Part shown: piece by piece, positions 41,663-50,684 of the stretch
How positions within the stretch are numbered: position 1 is the first letter of the stretch
Layout: every line of letters begins with the position of its first letter
DNA from: Deltaproteobacteria bacterium
Lineage (GTDB): Bacteria > Desulfobacterota > Desulfuromonadia > Geobacterales > Pseudopelobacteraceae
NCBI GenBank assembly: GCA_021780495.1
Contig: JAJXYO010000048.1
Location: 1 to 64,000 of the forward strand
Length of the DNA stretch: 64,000 bases
Reading direction: 5' to 3'
Translations under genes and position numbers: made by a program
Notes under the pieces: generated by a model
The model's input: only the letters and a program-made list of their open reading frames with translations
Databases searched by the model: none
Told to the model about the DNA's origin: nothing

Positions 41663-41935
41663 TTATTCGGCTGTGGTCGGATCAATCATGGTTCTTACTT
41701 CAGCAACGCTGTTGGCGGGAAATCCGCCCTGCTTGGCGTGCTCCAGCACCAGCTCCTTGTTGGGAGCGATGTAGATGCAGTAAATCTTGTCATCAGTGAC
41801 ATAACTCTGTACCCACTGAATCTGTGGGCCGAGACCCTGAAGGACACTACAGGATTTCTGTGATATCGCCTGCAGGTCAGCCGGAGGTATCGCGCCGGCG
41901 CCGGGAATTTCTCTTTCTATGACGTACTTAGGCAT
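41663..41935 (-). CDS. DUF4242 family protein
   Basis: Protein of 90 residues: MPKYVIEREIPG, then SYVTDDKIYCIYIAPN and EHAKQGGFPAN, the signature of DUF4242 (some members annotated as nickel-binding). Ferredoxin-like fold expected; function unknown. AAGGAG six bases before ATG 41935. Between the porin and membrane-channel genes. Confidence 0.8.
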   Translation of the reverse strand: MPKYVIEREIPGAGAIPPADLQAISQKSCSVLQGLGPQIQWVQSYVTDDKIYCIYIAPNKELVLEHAKQGGFPANSVAEVRTMIDPTTAE

Positions 41936-41969
41936 GGCAGGCTCCTTTACAAAGTAGCGTTCTTAAAAA

Positions 41970-43226
41970 CTACCAGTAGAACATGGTACCAAGCGCAATC
42001 TGGTTGGAGTGCTGTTTGGAGCCGTCATGCCACGTGTTCTGGGCATAGATGTACTCAGCCACGAACTGGGTGAACTTGTTCAGGTTGTAAGCAGCCATGA
42101 AAACAGCCGACTCCTGGTTTGTTACGATCACGGGGTTAGAGGCGCTGATTACCGGCTCGTTATCATTTTTCTCCTGGCGGGTCGAGCCATAGTTGGCACC
42201 CAGTTTGACGGATGGCGTCACCTGGTAGGTAGCCTGGAGCAGATAACCATAGGCCAGGCGTTCTTTCCCGTTGGCATCAACCGCAGAGCTATTGGCTCCC
42301 AGAACATCTCCATCCTGTGCGCTCAGCATACCCAGTCCCCTGCCGACGTAGCCGGAGCCCATCAGGCTCAGACCGCCAAAACCGATGGTCGCTCCACCGG
42401 AAGCGCCGATGGATTGATTGTCCTTACCGGGACGGGCAGCAGCAGCTTCACTGCGAGGAGCGGTTTGATACAGTCCGGAGAGCCAGGACTGTACGGACGT
42501 GCTGCCAAATGCTTTAGCGTAAGAGATCTCCGCCTCGACACGAGGGGAGTTGGTTTTGGCAGTGTCGCTACTGATCTTATATGGCTCGGCAACTTCCAGG
42601 GCTACTTTCACGCCAGCCAGATCAGGGGTGGTGTAACGGATCTGGGGACCAAAGTTGGTATAGAGGTAGCCGTAGCCGATGTGACCCAGGGTCGTACCGC
42701 CACGAAAGGCAGCTCCAGGGACTGTACCGGAGGTCAGTAAGGTCATGTCATTCAGGATGTTCTTGCCCTGATACAGGTTGAGCGCGCGACCGGCCAGCAG
42801 TTCACCGTAAGCACCCTTGGCAGTGTAAAAGAATTCGCGGAAATCGATATTTGGTGAGGTGTCGAAACGCTGGCTCGATTTATTCTGAATGTTCGGGTAG
42901 ATACCAACCCTGACAGTTGAATCAACACCATTGGTGGTAGGTGCCTTAACGTTGAAGGCAATGACCGACGGCAGAAGACCGACACCGACACCAAAATGCT
43001 GGTCATAGCTGTTCTCAGTACCACCAGCGCTGAGCAGACTCAGGGCATGGTTGCCACCGGGCGCAGGACTGGTCGTCGCATAGGTAGCAAACACATCCAC
43101 AATACCATCCGTGCTGAGCTGCCAGCCATTTTCACCACCAATGGTGAAGGCTGCATTAGCTGGCTTGCCGATTGTTAACGATGCTGCTACACAAAGCCCA
43201 AGTGCTACTAGAATTCTTTTCTTCAT
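41970..43226 (-). CDS. outer-membrane porin
   Basis: Protein of 418 residues with a signal peptide (cleavage near ANAAF, residue 26) and repeating amphipathic strands ending in a C-terminal aromatic (GTMFYW), typical of a beta-barrel porin. The plug and TonB box of receptors are missing, so it is passive. GGGAGA is six bases before ATG 43226. A perfect sigma-54 promoter lies about 290 bases upstream, so it is probably induced with the alcohol genes and may admit alcohols or acids. Confidence 0.85.
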   Translation of the reverse strand: MKKRILVALGLCVAASLTIGKPANAAFTIGGENGWQLSTDGIVDVFATYATTSPAPGGNHALSLLSAGGTENSYDQHFGVGVGLLPSVIAFNVKAPTTNGVDSTVRVGIYPNIQNKSSQRFDTSPNIDFREFFYTAKGAYGELLAGRALNLYQGKNILNDMTLLTSGTVPGAAFRGGTTLGHIGYGYLYTNFGPQIRYTTPDLAGVKVALEVAEPYKISSDTAKTNSPRVEAEISYAKAFGSTSVQSWLSGLYQTAPRSEAAAARPGKDNQSIGASGGATIGFGGLSLMGSGYVGRGLGMLSAQDGDVLGANSSAVDANGKERLAYGYLLQATYQVTPSVKLGANYGSTRQEKNDNEPVISASNPVIVTNQESAVFMAAYNLNKFTQFVAEYIYAQNTWHDGSKQHSNQIALGTMFYW

Positions 43227-43516
43227 AAGTAATCTCCCTCTTTCAATGAATTTGAACCCTCAAACAAGAATTCCAATCTAAAACAGTAAAACATCTTCAA
43301 TCCGTTTCAGTATCCTTCCATGCAAACCTTCCGGCTGTACATCTGCCGCATCTCCTTTCTATAAAAATAGTCTGTTCACTGCTTCAATTGTCGGTATCAA
43401 ATGCGGGAATAACCACCGGTCCATTTTACAAGCCGCTCTTTCATAATCGCGGTACCGTGAGCCCCCACTCACCCTGTGCAACCATGCCGGTTTAGTGCAC
43501 GCACTACAAAGCCTTG
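43227..43516 (-). other. long 5' leader of porin operon
   Basis: About 285 bases between the sigma-54 promoter and the porin start. No ORF with a ribosome binding site. Contains several near-palindromic TGTGCAAC / GTTGCAC elements (around 43475-43520) that could bind a regulator. Nothing else recognised. Confidence 0.4.
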
Positions 43517-43533
43517 TGCAACCGCGGTGCCAA
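43517..43533 (-). promoter_or_regulatory. sigma-54 promoter of porin operon
   Basis: Minus-strand TGGCACCGCGGTTGCA: GG and GC exactly ten bases apart and an almost exact fit to TGGCAC-N5-TTGCA. Confidence 0.85.
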
Positions 43534-43802
43534 AAATAAAACAATGGTTTTTTTGTTTATTATTATTATGTTACACGAACTACATCCAACAACACACTGT
43601 TTCATACTCATGTAGACAAACTGGACACATCGAGTAATACACTGTATTTATTGCACAATATGGCAATGAGGAAGAGTTCTACACCGTAGAGAATAGTCCC
43701 AAATATCTCCGTACCGAATGACCAGATGGTTTTGATGCGGGCAATTTAAAATTTATTGCTTAAAGGGCTCAAAAATCGATAAAATATAAAACCTGGTTTT
43801 GT

Positions 43803-43821
43803 ATTAGGCACGGGCATTGCT
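43803..43821 (+). promoter_or_regulatory. sigma-54 promoter of ErcA-like/kinase operon
   Basis: AGGCACGGGCATTGCT, GG-N10-GC, about 85 bases before the alcohol dehydrogenase ATG at 43906. Only the first base departs from consensus. Confidence 0.8.
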
Positions 43822-43905
43822 TGTATTACAGTATACTTCTGTCGCTCTGATGCCCTCACATCAGCGTAGATCGCGACTAGGTTGGCTGGCTATGAAAGGT
43901 CTGAA

Positions 43906-45072
43906 ATGAAAAAAAATCAGGACAACACTTTGCATAATTATAAGTTTGAAGTGCCTGAGATCATTTTCGGCAGAGGCATGTTGAGCCACGTGGGTGCATG
44001 TGCCCGCAGGCTGGGAGGTAAAAGAATATTTCTGGTCAGCGACAAGGGACTTTTCCATGCCGGCTGGGTCGATCTGGCCATGCGGAGCCTGCTTGATGCC
44101 GGCCTGGAGTTCATATATTTCGATGGAATCACCCCAAATCCCAAGGATCACGAGGTTGAAGACGGGGTCAGGGAATATCTTCGTCACGGCGCCGATGTAA
44201 TTGTCGGCCTGGGTGGCGGCAGCTCCATGGATGCGGCCAAAGCAATCGCCATCCTTGTGTCCAATGGAGGGAAAATCTGCGATTTTGAGGGCACGGATCG
44301 CATCATTCGCCCCCTTCCGCCGCTGGTGCTCTGCCCTACAACCTGCGGCACGGGTTCGGATGTATCCCAGTTTGCAATAATCAGCGATACCGGGCACCAT
44401 CGTAAAATTTGCATCATGAGCCGTTGTGTAGCCCCGGATATCAGCCTGACAGACCCGGACACCCTGGGAACATTGCCGGATGAATTCGTCGGCACCACTG
44501 CCACCGATGCCCTTAGTCATGCCATGGAGGCTTTCTTTTCGATTGCCTCAACCACCCTCACCGATGTTCACGCCATCAAGGCCTTACGTCTGCTGACAGA
44601 CAGCCTGGCAGACGCAGTTTACGAGCGCAGGCCGGAAGATCTGGAAAATCTGGCGCGGGCCAGCCTGCATGCCGGCATGGCCTTTTCCAACTCCATGCTG
44701 GGCATCGTCCATGCTCTGGCCCACCCGATTGGCGGCCTCTACGATGCAAATCACGGCAGTATCAACGCGATTCTGCTGCCGGAAGTCATCCGCTACGACA
44801 TTCCGGTCGTTACCGAAAAGCTTCAGGAACTTGCCTGGGGGCTCGGACACCGTTCCAACGGAGATATCAGCGCTGCCAGTGAAAAAGTCCAGGAAACCCT
44901 CGACTCGCTGCTGGAAGCCAGCGGTGCCCCGCGCAACCTCCGCAGTATCGGAGTCCTCCGCAAAGACCTGCCGGAACTGGCGCGTCAGGCACTCAAGGAC
45001 GTCTGTATTGTCACCTCCCCGCGTGAAGCAGATGAAGAGGATCTCCTGCATATTCTCGAAAGGGCGTACTGA
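43906..45072 (+). CDS. ercA: iron-containing alcohol dehydrogenase, ErcA-like
   Basis: Protein of 388 residues of the same class as the one at 35820. GGGSSMDAAKAIA is the nucleotide loop; metal ligands in DALSHAMEA, HALAHPIGG and DANHGSINA; C-terminus DVCIVTSPREADEEDLLHILE. AAAGG six bases before ATG 43906 sets the start (the frame opens at a TTG at 43882). Its stop overlaps the kinase start (TGATG). A sigma-54 promoter precedes it. As a second ErcA copy in tandem with a kinase and an NtrC-like regulator, it likely feeds alcohol sensing into transcription. Confidence 0.9.
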   Translation: MKKNQDNTLHNYKFEVPEIIFGRGMLSHVGACARRLGGKRIFLVSDKGLFHAGWVDLAMRSLLDAGLEFIYFDGITPNPKDHEVEDGVREYLRHGADVIVGLGGGSSMDAAKAIAILVSNGGKICDFEGTDRIIRPLPPLVLCPTTCGTGSDVSQFAIISDTGHHRKICIMSRCVAPDISLTDPDTLGTLPDEFVGTTATDALSHAMEAFFSIASTTLTDVHAIKALRLLTDSLADAVYERRPEDLENLARASLHAGMAFSNSMLGIVHALAHPIGGLYDANHGSINAILLPEVIRYDIPVVTEKLQELAWGLGHRSNGDISAASEKVQETLDSLLEASGAPRNLRSIGVLRKDLPELARQALKDVCIVTSPREADEEDLLHILERAY

Positions 45073-46289
45073 TGAACAAGGTTGCCGTTCGAACAAAAGT
45101 GGACGAATCATCACTTGAGCGGCTGCTCGGTCTGGACAGCTCCAAAATAGGCTTCTACGCCGAGGTTAAGCAGAAAATTCACGAGCTCGAAGCGGCAAAT
45201 CAGGGCCTGCGCAGTAAAAGCAGTGAATTCCAAGCCCTGTTTGACTCCATCATTGATGGTGTTATAGTGTATGACAACAATGGCATGGTGCAGCATCGCA
45301 ATCATGTCTGCCCGCAGTATTTCCCGCAGCAAACCTTGCCAGGCTGCTCGTGCCGTGAACTCTTTCATCCCGAGCTCGAATCCGCCCCCCATGTGTGCCC
45401 CGTGGAACGCGCCTTGGCCGGCGAACGGGTTGAAATATCGATCAGCTCTCTTCCTGCCGACGGGAATGCCCGTTACTTCGATGTCACCGCAACAACGATC
45501 GAAGGCGGCATCAACGAACAGAATCGGGCGCTCCTCTTTCTGCGTGATGTTACCGATAAACGGCTTCACGAATTCCAGCTCATACAGGCCGAGAAGCTTT
45601 CCAGCATCGGTGTGCTGGCGGCCGGCGTGGCCCATGAAATCAATAACCCGCTCTCGTCGGTTGCCGGATATGCAGAGGCCCTGCTCCGTCGCTTCAATGA
45701 AGAGCATTCACTGGCGGAAGATCCAAGGCTGGATGATTTTACAAAATATCTGCAGGTGATCGTTCGGGAATCGTACCGCTGCAAAAGCATCATCGATTGC
45801 CTGCTCTCCTTCAGCCGCAAATCCGATGGATCTGTCAGCAACGTAAATATCAATGCCGTACTGAATGAAGTCCTGGAACTTATCCGGTACAAATCACGCT
45901 ACGACAGAATCGAAATACAAACCGATTTTCAAGACGATCTTCCCGATGTTATCGCCGATCAGACCGGTCTGCGACAGGTGTGCATGAATCTTCTGATCAA
46001 CGCTCATCAAGCCATCAACGGGGCGGGCCTGGTAAGAATAACCACCCGGATGACACAACAAGCAATGGTCATGATCCAGATCAGCGATTCCGGTTGCGGG
46101 ATATCCAGAGAGGCTATCGACCAGATCTGGGATCCATTTTTCACCACAAAAAATGTCGGTCAGGGTAATGGTCTCGGACTGGCGGTTACCTATAACATCG
46201 TTAAACGCTTGGGCGGAGATATCAGCGTAGAAAGTCAGAGTGGCACAGGATCAAAATTCACCGTAAGGATACCGGCATGTCAGAAATAG
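45072..46289 (+). CDS. PAS histidine kinase with Cys-rich PAS (ErcS-like)
   Basis: Soluble kinase of 405 residues. A coiled coil (about 30-50) leads to one PAS domain (about 52-160) with an unusual set of cysteines (HVCPQYFPQ, GCSCRELFHP, HVCPVERAL). Then HisKA with AAGVAHEINNPLSSVAGYAE and HATPase (LLINAHQAING, DSGCGISREA, GNGLGLAVTYN). The cysteines recur in the kinase at 56131 and may bind a metal or sense redox state. Cotranscribed with the dehydrogenase upstream and an NtrC-like regulator downstream (13-base overlap). Confidence 0.9.
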   Translation: MNKVAVRTKVDESSLERLLGLDSSKIGFYAEVKQKIHELEAANQGLRSKSSEFQALFDSIIDGVIVYDNNGMVQHRNHVCPQYFPQQTLPGCSCRELFHPELESAPHVCPVERALAGERVEISISSLPADGNARYFDVTATTIEGGINEQNRALLFLRDVTDKRLHEFQLIQAEKLSSIGVLAAGVAHEINNPLSSVAGYAEALLRRFNEEHSLAEDPRLDDFTKYLQVIVRESYRCKSIIDCLLSFSRKSDGSVSNVNINAVLNEVLELIRYKSRYDRIEIQTDFQDDLPDVIADQTGLRQVCMNLLINAHQAINGAGLVRITTRMTQQAMVMIQISDSGCGISREAIDQIWDPFFTTKNVGQGNGLGLAVTYNIVKRLGGDISVESQSGTGSKFTVRIPACQK

Positions 46290-47659
46290 CTCGAAACGAT
46301 ACAAAGGTACTAGTTGTCGAGGATGATAAATCACTTCGGGAACTGCTGCAGATGGAGTTGTCACGCTCCGGATACAAGGTTACTGCCACGGCGAGTGGTG
46401 AAGAGGGGCTGACGGTATATCGCGAAGAGATATTCAACGTGGTGCTGCTGGATGTCCGTATGCCGGGAATGGATGGGGTGGAGACTCTCAAGCTGATGCG
46501 CGTGGAATCAACCATTCCGGAGGTTATCATGTTTACCGGCCATGGTACCATTGAAACGGCGGTGGAATGCATCAAACATGGCGCCTATGATTATCTCACC
46601 AAACCCATAAAGCTTGATGAACTGGAGATGCTGATCGACAAGGCCTGTGACAAGAATCGTTTACGACTGGAAAACATAAATCTCAAACTTGAAATAAACC
46701 GGTTCAGCAACCACCGCATCATCGGCAGAAGTCAGCCGATTCTGAAGGTTCTCGAAACAGTTCAACGGTGGGGCGCGACCGATGAGCATGTTCTGATCGC
46801 CGGCGAGAGCGGTACCGGCAAGGAATTGATTGCCCGGGCGGTCCACGATGCCAGTCGTCGCAGCAGCAAGCCCTTTGTGACGGTCAATTGCGGCAGGTTC
46901 GATGCCAATACCGCGGAGAGTGAACTCTTCGGACATATGCAGGGAGCCTTCACCAGCGCAAACAAAAGCCGTGCCGGACTGTTCGAGCTGGCTGATACCG
47001 GCACCCTGTTCATGGATGAGATCTCGGAGATGCCACTCGATGTCCAGGTCAAACTCCTGCGTATCCTTGAAACCAGCACATTTAAACGTATGGGGGGCAA
47101 CCACGACATCCGTGTCAACGTGCGCTTTGTCTTTGCCTCCAACAAGGTCCTGGCCGACTGCGTCAGCCGCGGCGAGTTCAGGGAAGACCTGTATCACCGT
47201 ATCAACCTGCTGCCGATCCCCGTGCCGCCGCTCCGGCAGCGGCCGGAGGACATCATCCCACTGGCCTGGTACTTTATCCAACAGTGCAATGAAAATGATT
47301 CCCGCAGCTGGGAGATCACCGATGAAGCCATGGCCTCGCTCTGCGCATATCAGTGGCCAGGTAACGTCAGGGAGCTGCGCAACACCATCCGCAGGGCCTG
47401 CATTCTGGCCAACGAGCCGATTATCACCCCGGATCTGTTTCCTTTCGCGCCTCAAAAAGCGACCTATTCTCCAGCGACGAGCGTAGCACGAAACGAGGAC
47501 CAAACCTTCACGGCCGCGCCGCTCTGGGCTGTGGAGCGAGACCATATCCAGAAGGTCCTTGAACTGGTTGAGCAGAACAAGAGTCAGGCCGCCAAACTGC
47601 TCGAAATCGACCGAAAAACCCTCTATAGCAAGCTGGAACGATACGGCCTGGAAACGTAG
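46277..47659 (+). CDS. NtrC-family response regulator with GAFTSA loop
   Basis: Regulator of 460 residues: receiver (VLVVEDDKSLREL; Asp in VVLLDVRMPGMDG), AAA+ domain (GESGTGKELIARAVH; LFMDEISEMP; FREDLYHRIN) and a Fis-type helix-turn-helix at the end (AAKLLEIDRKTLYSKLERYG). The sigma-54 contact loop reads GAFTSA instead of GAFTGA (about residue 220), which may change how it contacts sigma-54. It is the partner of the kinase just upstream. Confidence 0.92.
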   Translation: MSEIARNDTKVLVVEDDKSLRELLQMELSRSGYKVTATASGEEGLTVYREEIFNVVLLDVRMPGMDGVETLKLMRVESTIPEVIMFTGHGTIETAVECIKHGAYDYLTKPIKLDELEMLIDKACDKNRLRLENINLKLEINRFSNHRIIGRSQPILKVLETVQRWGATDEHVLIAGESGTGKELIARAVHDASRRSSKPFVTVNCGRFDANTAESELFGHMQGAFTSANKSRAGLFELADTGTLFMDEISEMPLDVQVKLLRILETSTFKRMGGNHDIRVNVRFVFASNKVLADCVSRGEFREDLYHRINLLPIPVPPLRQRPEDIIPLAWYFIQQCNENDSRSWEITDEAMASLCAYQWPGNVRELRNTIRRACILANEPIITPDLFPFAPQKATYSPATSVARNEDQTFTAAPLWAVERDHIQKVLELVEQNKSQAAKLLEIDRKTLYSKLERYGLET

Positions 47660-47886
47660 CCCTGCTACGCTCGATACGTGCGTTCACGAAACAATTTCTG
47701 CTTAACAACCGCAGAAATTGATTTCTAACTTACTGCCTTGCTACGCAAGATAAGTGCGTTCACGAAACAATTTCTGCTTAACAACCGCAGAAATTGATTT
47801 CTAACTTACTGCCTTGCTACGCAAGATAAGTGCGTTCACGAAACAATTTCTGCTTAACAACCGCAGAAATTGATTTCTAACTTACT
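47659..47886 (+). repeat. three tandem 76-bp hairpin repeats before moaA
   Basis: Units at 47659-47734, 47735-47810 and 47811-47886. The last two are identical; the first differs only in its first 20 bases. Each starts with a CTTGC-TAC-GCAAG hairpin and then has AAGTGCGTTCACGAAA paired with TTTCTAACTTACT around an AATTTCTGC / GCAGAAATT stem. The same element is inserted in three riboswitches of this window. The array fills the whole gap between the response regulator stop and the moaA ribosome binding site. Confidence 0.9.
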
Positions 47887-47899
47887 AAAGGTTACGACA

Positions 47900-48877
47900 A
47901 TGCCGCTTATCGACTCCATCGGCAGAACCATCAACTACCTGCGGCTTTCCGTTACGGATCGATGCAACCTGCGCTGCAGATACTGCATGCCTGAGGATGG
48001 GATCGGCAAGGTTGCTCATGGTGATATTCTCAGCTACGAAGAACTGTACCAGATTGCGCGGGTCGCCGTTTCGATCGGTATCGATAAGATCCGGATAACC
48101 GGTGGCGAACCACTGGTGCGTAAAGGGCTCATCCCGTTCCTGCAAAAGTTGGCCGAAATACCGGGGCTGGGACAACTGGTGCTGACGACTAACGGGGTGT
48201 TGCTGGAAAAAATGGCTGTTGACCTTCGTGCCGCCGGGGTACAACGGCTCAACATCAGCCTCGATTCACTGAACCCGGATACCTTTTCTCACATTTCCCG
48301 TTGCGGTGACCTGGCGCGGGTCTTGGCCGGCATCGAGGCGGCCAAGGCGTGCGGTTTCCCGATCAAACTCAACATGGTGGTAATGCGCGGGGTCAACGAC
48401 CACGAGATACCGGAGTTCGCCACACTGGCAACGACCTCGGCCACCACCGTGCGTTTTATCGAATACATGCCGGCAATCCGTGAACATAACTGGCAGCGAC
48501 TGGTGGTCACGGGCTCCGAAATACTGGCTCGGCTGGCGCAACACGTTACCCTGATACCTTTTGAGCAGACAGAACTGGCCGGACCGGCACGAAACTTCCG
48601 CATCCCCGGCGCAGCCGGAACCCTGGGTGTCATTACACCGGTCTCCCACCATTTCTGTTCCGATTGCAACCGGATACGGGTTACCGCCTCGGGCCTTGCC
48701 AAAGGGTGCCTCTTTGCCGGGTCGCAGGCCGACCTGAAACCATCCTTGCGGAGCGGCTCCCGCGGGCTTCTCGCCCAGGCATTGACCGCGATTGTTGACA
48801 CCAAACCGGTTCGTCATCAGATGAGCACGGAAACATGCCATCACCAAGCCTTCAGCATGTCATCCATCGGCGGGTGA
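47900..48877 (+). CDS. moaA: GTP 3',8-cyclase MoaA
   Basis: First enzyme of molybdopterin synthesis, 325 residues. The radical SAM cluster is bound by C22, C26 and C29 (RCNLRCRYC); ITGGEPLVRKG and LNISLDSL follow. The second cluster is in FCSDCNRIRVTASGLAKGCLF, and the protein ends in Gly-Gly as MoaA needs. AAAGG eight bases before ATG 47900 sets the start, directly behind the tandem repeats. There is no Moco-type aptamer in front of it. The C-terminal end (after CLF) is somewhat shorter and more divergent than usual. Confidence 0.93.
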   Translation: MPLIDSIGRTINYLRLSVTDRCNLRCRYCMPEDGIGKVAHGDILSYEELYQIARVAVSIGIDKIRITGGEPLVRKGLIPFLQKLAEIPGLGQLVLTTNGVLLEKMAVDLRAAGVQRLNISLDSLNPDTFSHISRCGDLARVLAGIEAAKACGFPIKLNMVVMRGVNDHEIPEFATLATTSATTVRFIEYMPAIREHNWQRLVVTGSEILARLAQHVTLIPFEQTELAGPARNFRIPGAAGTLGVITPVSHHFCSDCNRIRVTASGLAKGCLFAGSQADLKPSLRSGSRGLLAQALTAIVDTKPVRHQMSTETCHHQAFSMSSIGG

Positions 48878-49212
48878 GCACGCATTTGAGATGAATGAAG
48901 GCCGGAGACAATATCCGGCTCATGAGATCTTTGGAACGGATTTCATTTCTCAGCCATTCATGCGGCCCGTTCGCTGGCCCCGCCCGGCAGAACTGTAGCG
49001 ATTTGCTACACAGATCACCATTGCGTACATCCCGCACGTCATGCATATCAAGCCAAACAACGCAACATGTTAACTAATAAGTATTTTTACTGGCAAAACC
49101 CTGCTGTGTATTTTTTACTCACTGTAGATTAATGCGCCATTTTGGCCTATAATAAGTTTGACCAGATGCTAAAGGAAAGAACCGCTCCACACCGCAGGAA
49201 CGGGGTCAGAAC
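48878..49212. other. intergenic region before radical SAM/SPASM gene
   Basis: About 335 bases without a credible gene. A TATAAT box at 49150-49155 is about 60 bases before the next start codon and may be its promoter; no clear -35 box. No terminator for moaA was found. Confidence 0.4.
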
Positions 49213-50325
49213 ATGACACCTTCAAAACTATTGAAACAGTTGCATCGGAGCGACCTCCATCCCCCCGGAGTATTAACGCTCGCCATCACCAACGCCTGCA
49301 ACCTTACCTGTTGCCATTGCTGGGTCAGCGCAGGCGAGACACCATCCCCCACTCAGGTGCCAATACGAAAACTTTTCAACATCACGAAAGAGTTTGCGGC
49401 AATCGGTGGGCACGGAATCCGGATTACCGGGGGCGAACCGCTGTGTCACCCGCAATGGCTCGACATAATTCGTTTCGCCTGCTCGTTGGGATTCAAAAGC
49501 ATTGCACTCCAGACCAATGCAATGCTTTTGACTGATGAGCACCTTGCCGCCCTGCGTGCATTGGACTTTCCGGGCTTTTCAATCCAGATTAGCCTGGATG
49601 GAGCTACGCCTCAAACACACGATCTGGTACGCGGGGCAGGCGCCTTCAGGGCAGCCTGGTCAGGAATCGAAAAGCTTGTTGAGGCAGGTCTCGGCCGGCG
49701 AATTTCGATTTTTTTTACAGAGATGCGCCACAACATCGTTGAAATCCCTGCACTGCTCGATTTGGCAGACAGCGTTGGTATCGTTTCTGTTGTTACCGGA
49801 ACCATGGTGCTGTGTGGACGCGCCGCCGAAACGTCATTGATCGCGCCGCCCGAGGTGGAACAATACCTGAGTTTGCTGCAACGGTTCGACGAGGACATTC
49901 ACTTCCGGGACCTTTACAACAGGATGGGAACCATATCCGCACTGGAGTGGCGGGCGGGTGATACCGTCCGTCAAGGATGTTGTACCTTCATAGAGCATCC
50001 GTATCTCACCCCGTCCGGCAGGCTCTACCCATGCCTGCTGTGTCACAGCGATGAATACTCCGTAACGGGTGTCTATGAAAAAGGGCTCACTGCGGCCGCA
50101 GCAGAAGGCATCCCGCTCTGGACAGCACTGCTTCACATCAGCCGCCGGCGCGCCGTTGAAATTCCCGAATGTCGCGATTGCCCGGGTAAACAATACTGTT
50201 CCGGAGGGTGCATGGGGCGCGCATGGGGCAGCTGTGGAAATCTGCTGGCTGCAGATGACCGTTGCGCGGCGAGGCGGGCTATCTATCAACCGGAAAGCAT
50301 AAAATCGAATGCAAACGACCATTAG
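49213..50325 (+). CDS. radical SAM/SPASM-domain protein
   Basis: Protein of 370 residues. The radical SAM cluster is in ACNLTCCHCW (C29, C33, C36), with ITGGEPLCHP and ISLDGATPQTHD. A C-terminal SPASM-like part carries extra Fe-S ligands (CCTFIEHP, YPCLLCHSD, CRDCPGKQYCSGGCMGRAWGSC). SPASM enzymes modify peptides, or make haem d1, PQQ or other cofactors. No precursor peptide gene is evident beside it; the neighbour moaA suggests a cofactor role. Function not assignable. Confidence 0.85.
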   Translation: MTPSKLLKQLHRSDLHPPGVLTLAITNACNLTCCHCWVSAGETPSPTQVPIRKLFNITKEFAAIGGHGIRITGGEPLCHPQWLDIIRFACSLGFKSIALQTNAMLLTDEHLAALRALDFPGFSIQISLDGATPQTHDLVRGAGAFRAAWSGIEKLVEAGLGRRISIFFTEMRHNIVEIPALLDLADSVGIVSVVTGTMVLCGRAAETSLIAPPEVEQYLSLLQRFDEDIHFRDLYNRMGTISALEWRAGDTVRQGCCTFIEHPYLTPSGRLYPCLLCHSDEYSVTGVYEKGLTAAAAEGIPLWTALLHISRRRAVEIPECRDCPGKQYCSGGCMGRAWGSCGNLLAADDRCAARRAIYQPESIKSNANDH

Positions 50326-50684
50326 ATACTGAGGCCGCAAGCACACAAGAATAAAAATCAGGTTTACCGGCATACGTCAAACTTTGATAACAAACAACAT
50401 CTAGTTCAACAACTATTTGTTATTACTATTGTTATTTATTTCGTAAACACTTTTATATTTATATGCACCCCTGTTTTTAATACGTTTCAGCCAGCCCATT
50501 TGTCCCAGTCGAGGCTATTGGGTGGAAATTCCCCAGTGTAGATAATATCCATAGCTACAAAATCACCACATTGTGGACATAATTATATAAAACTGTTTCA
50601 TATCACCCCGCAAAGACCCTCCACCAGACACACCCGTTCAGCAAATAAATCGCAACTAGCTGTTATTTTTACGTATTTAAAGTT
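50326..50684. other. AT-rich intergenic region
   Basis: About 360 bases upstream of the sigma-54 promoter, with no gene. It contains the palindrome CCACATTGTGG (about 50569-50579), which may be an activator site. Otherwise nothing recognised. Confidence 0.35.

Noticed and set aside
47659-47886. Tandem 76-bp repeats as a CRISPR array
   Set aside because: Units are contiguous and near-identical, with no unique spacers and no cas genes.
47659-47886. Tandem hairpin repeats as integron attC sites
   Set aside because: The GTTRRRY/RYYYAAC core pair is not present in proper form, there is no integrase and no cassette genes between units.
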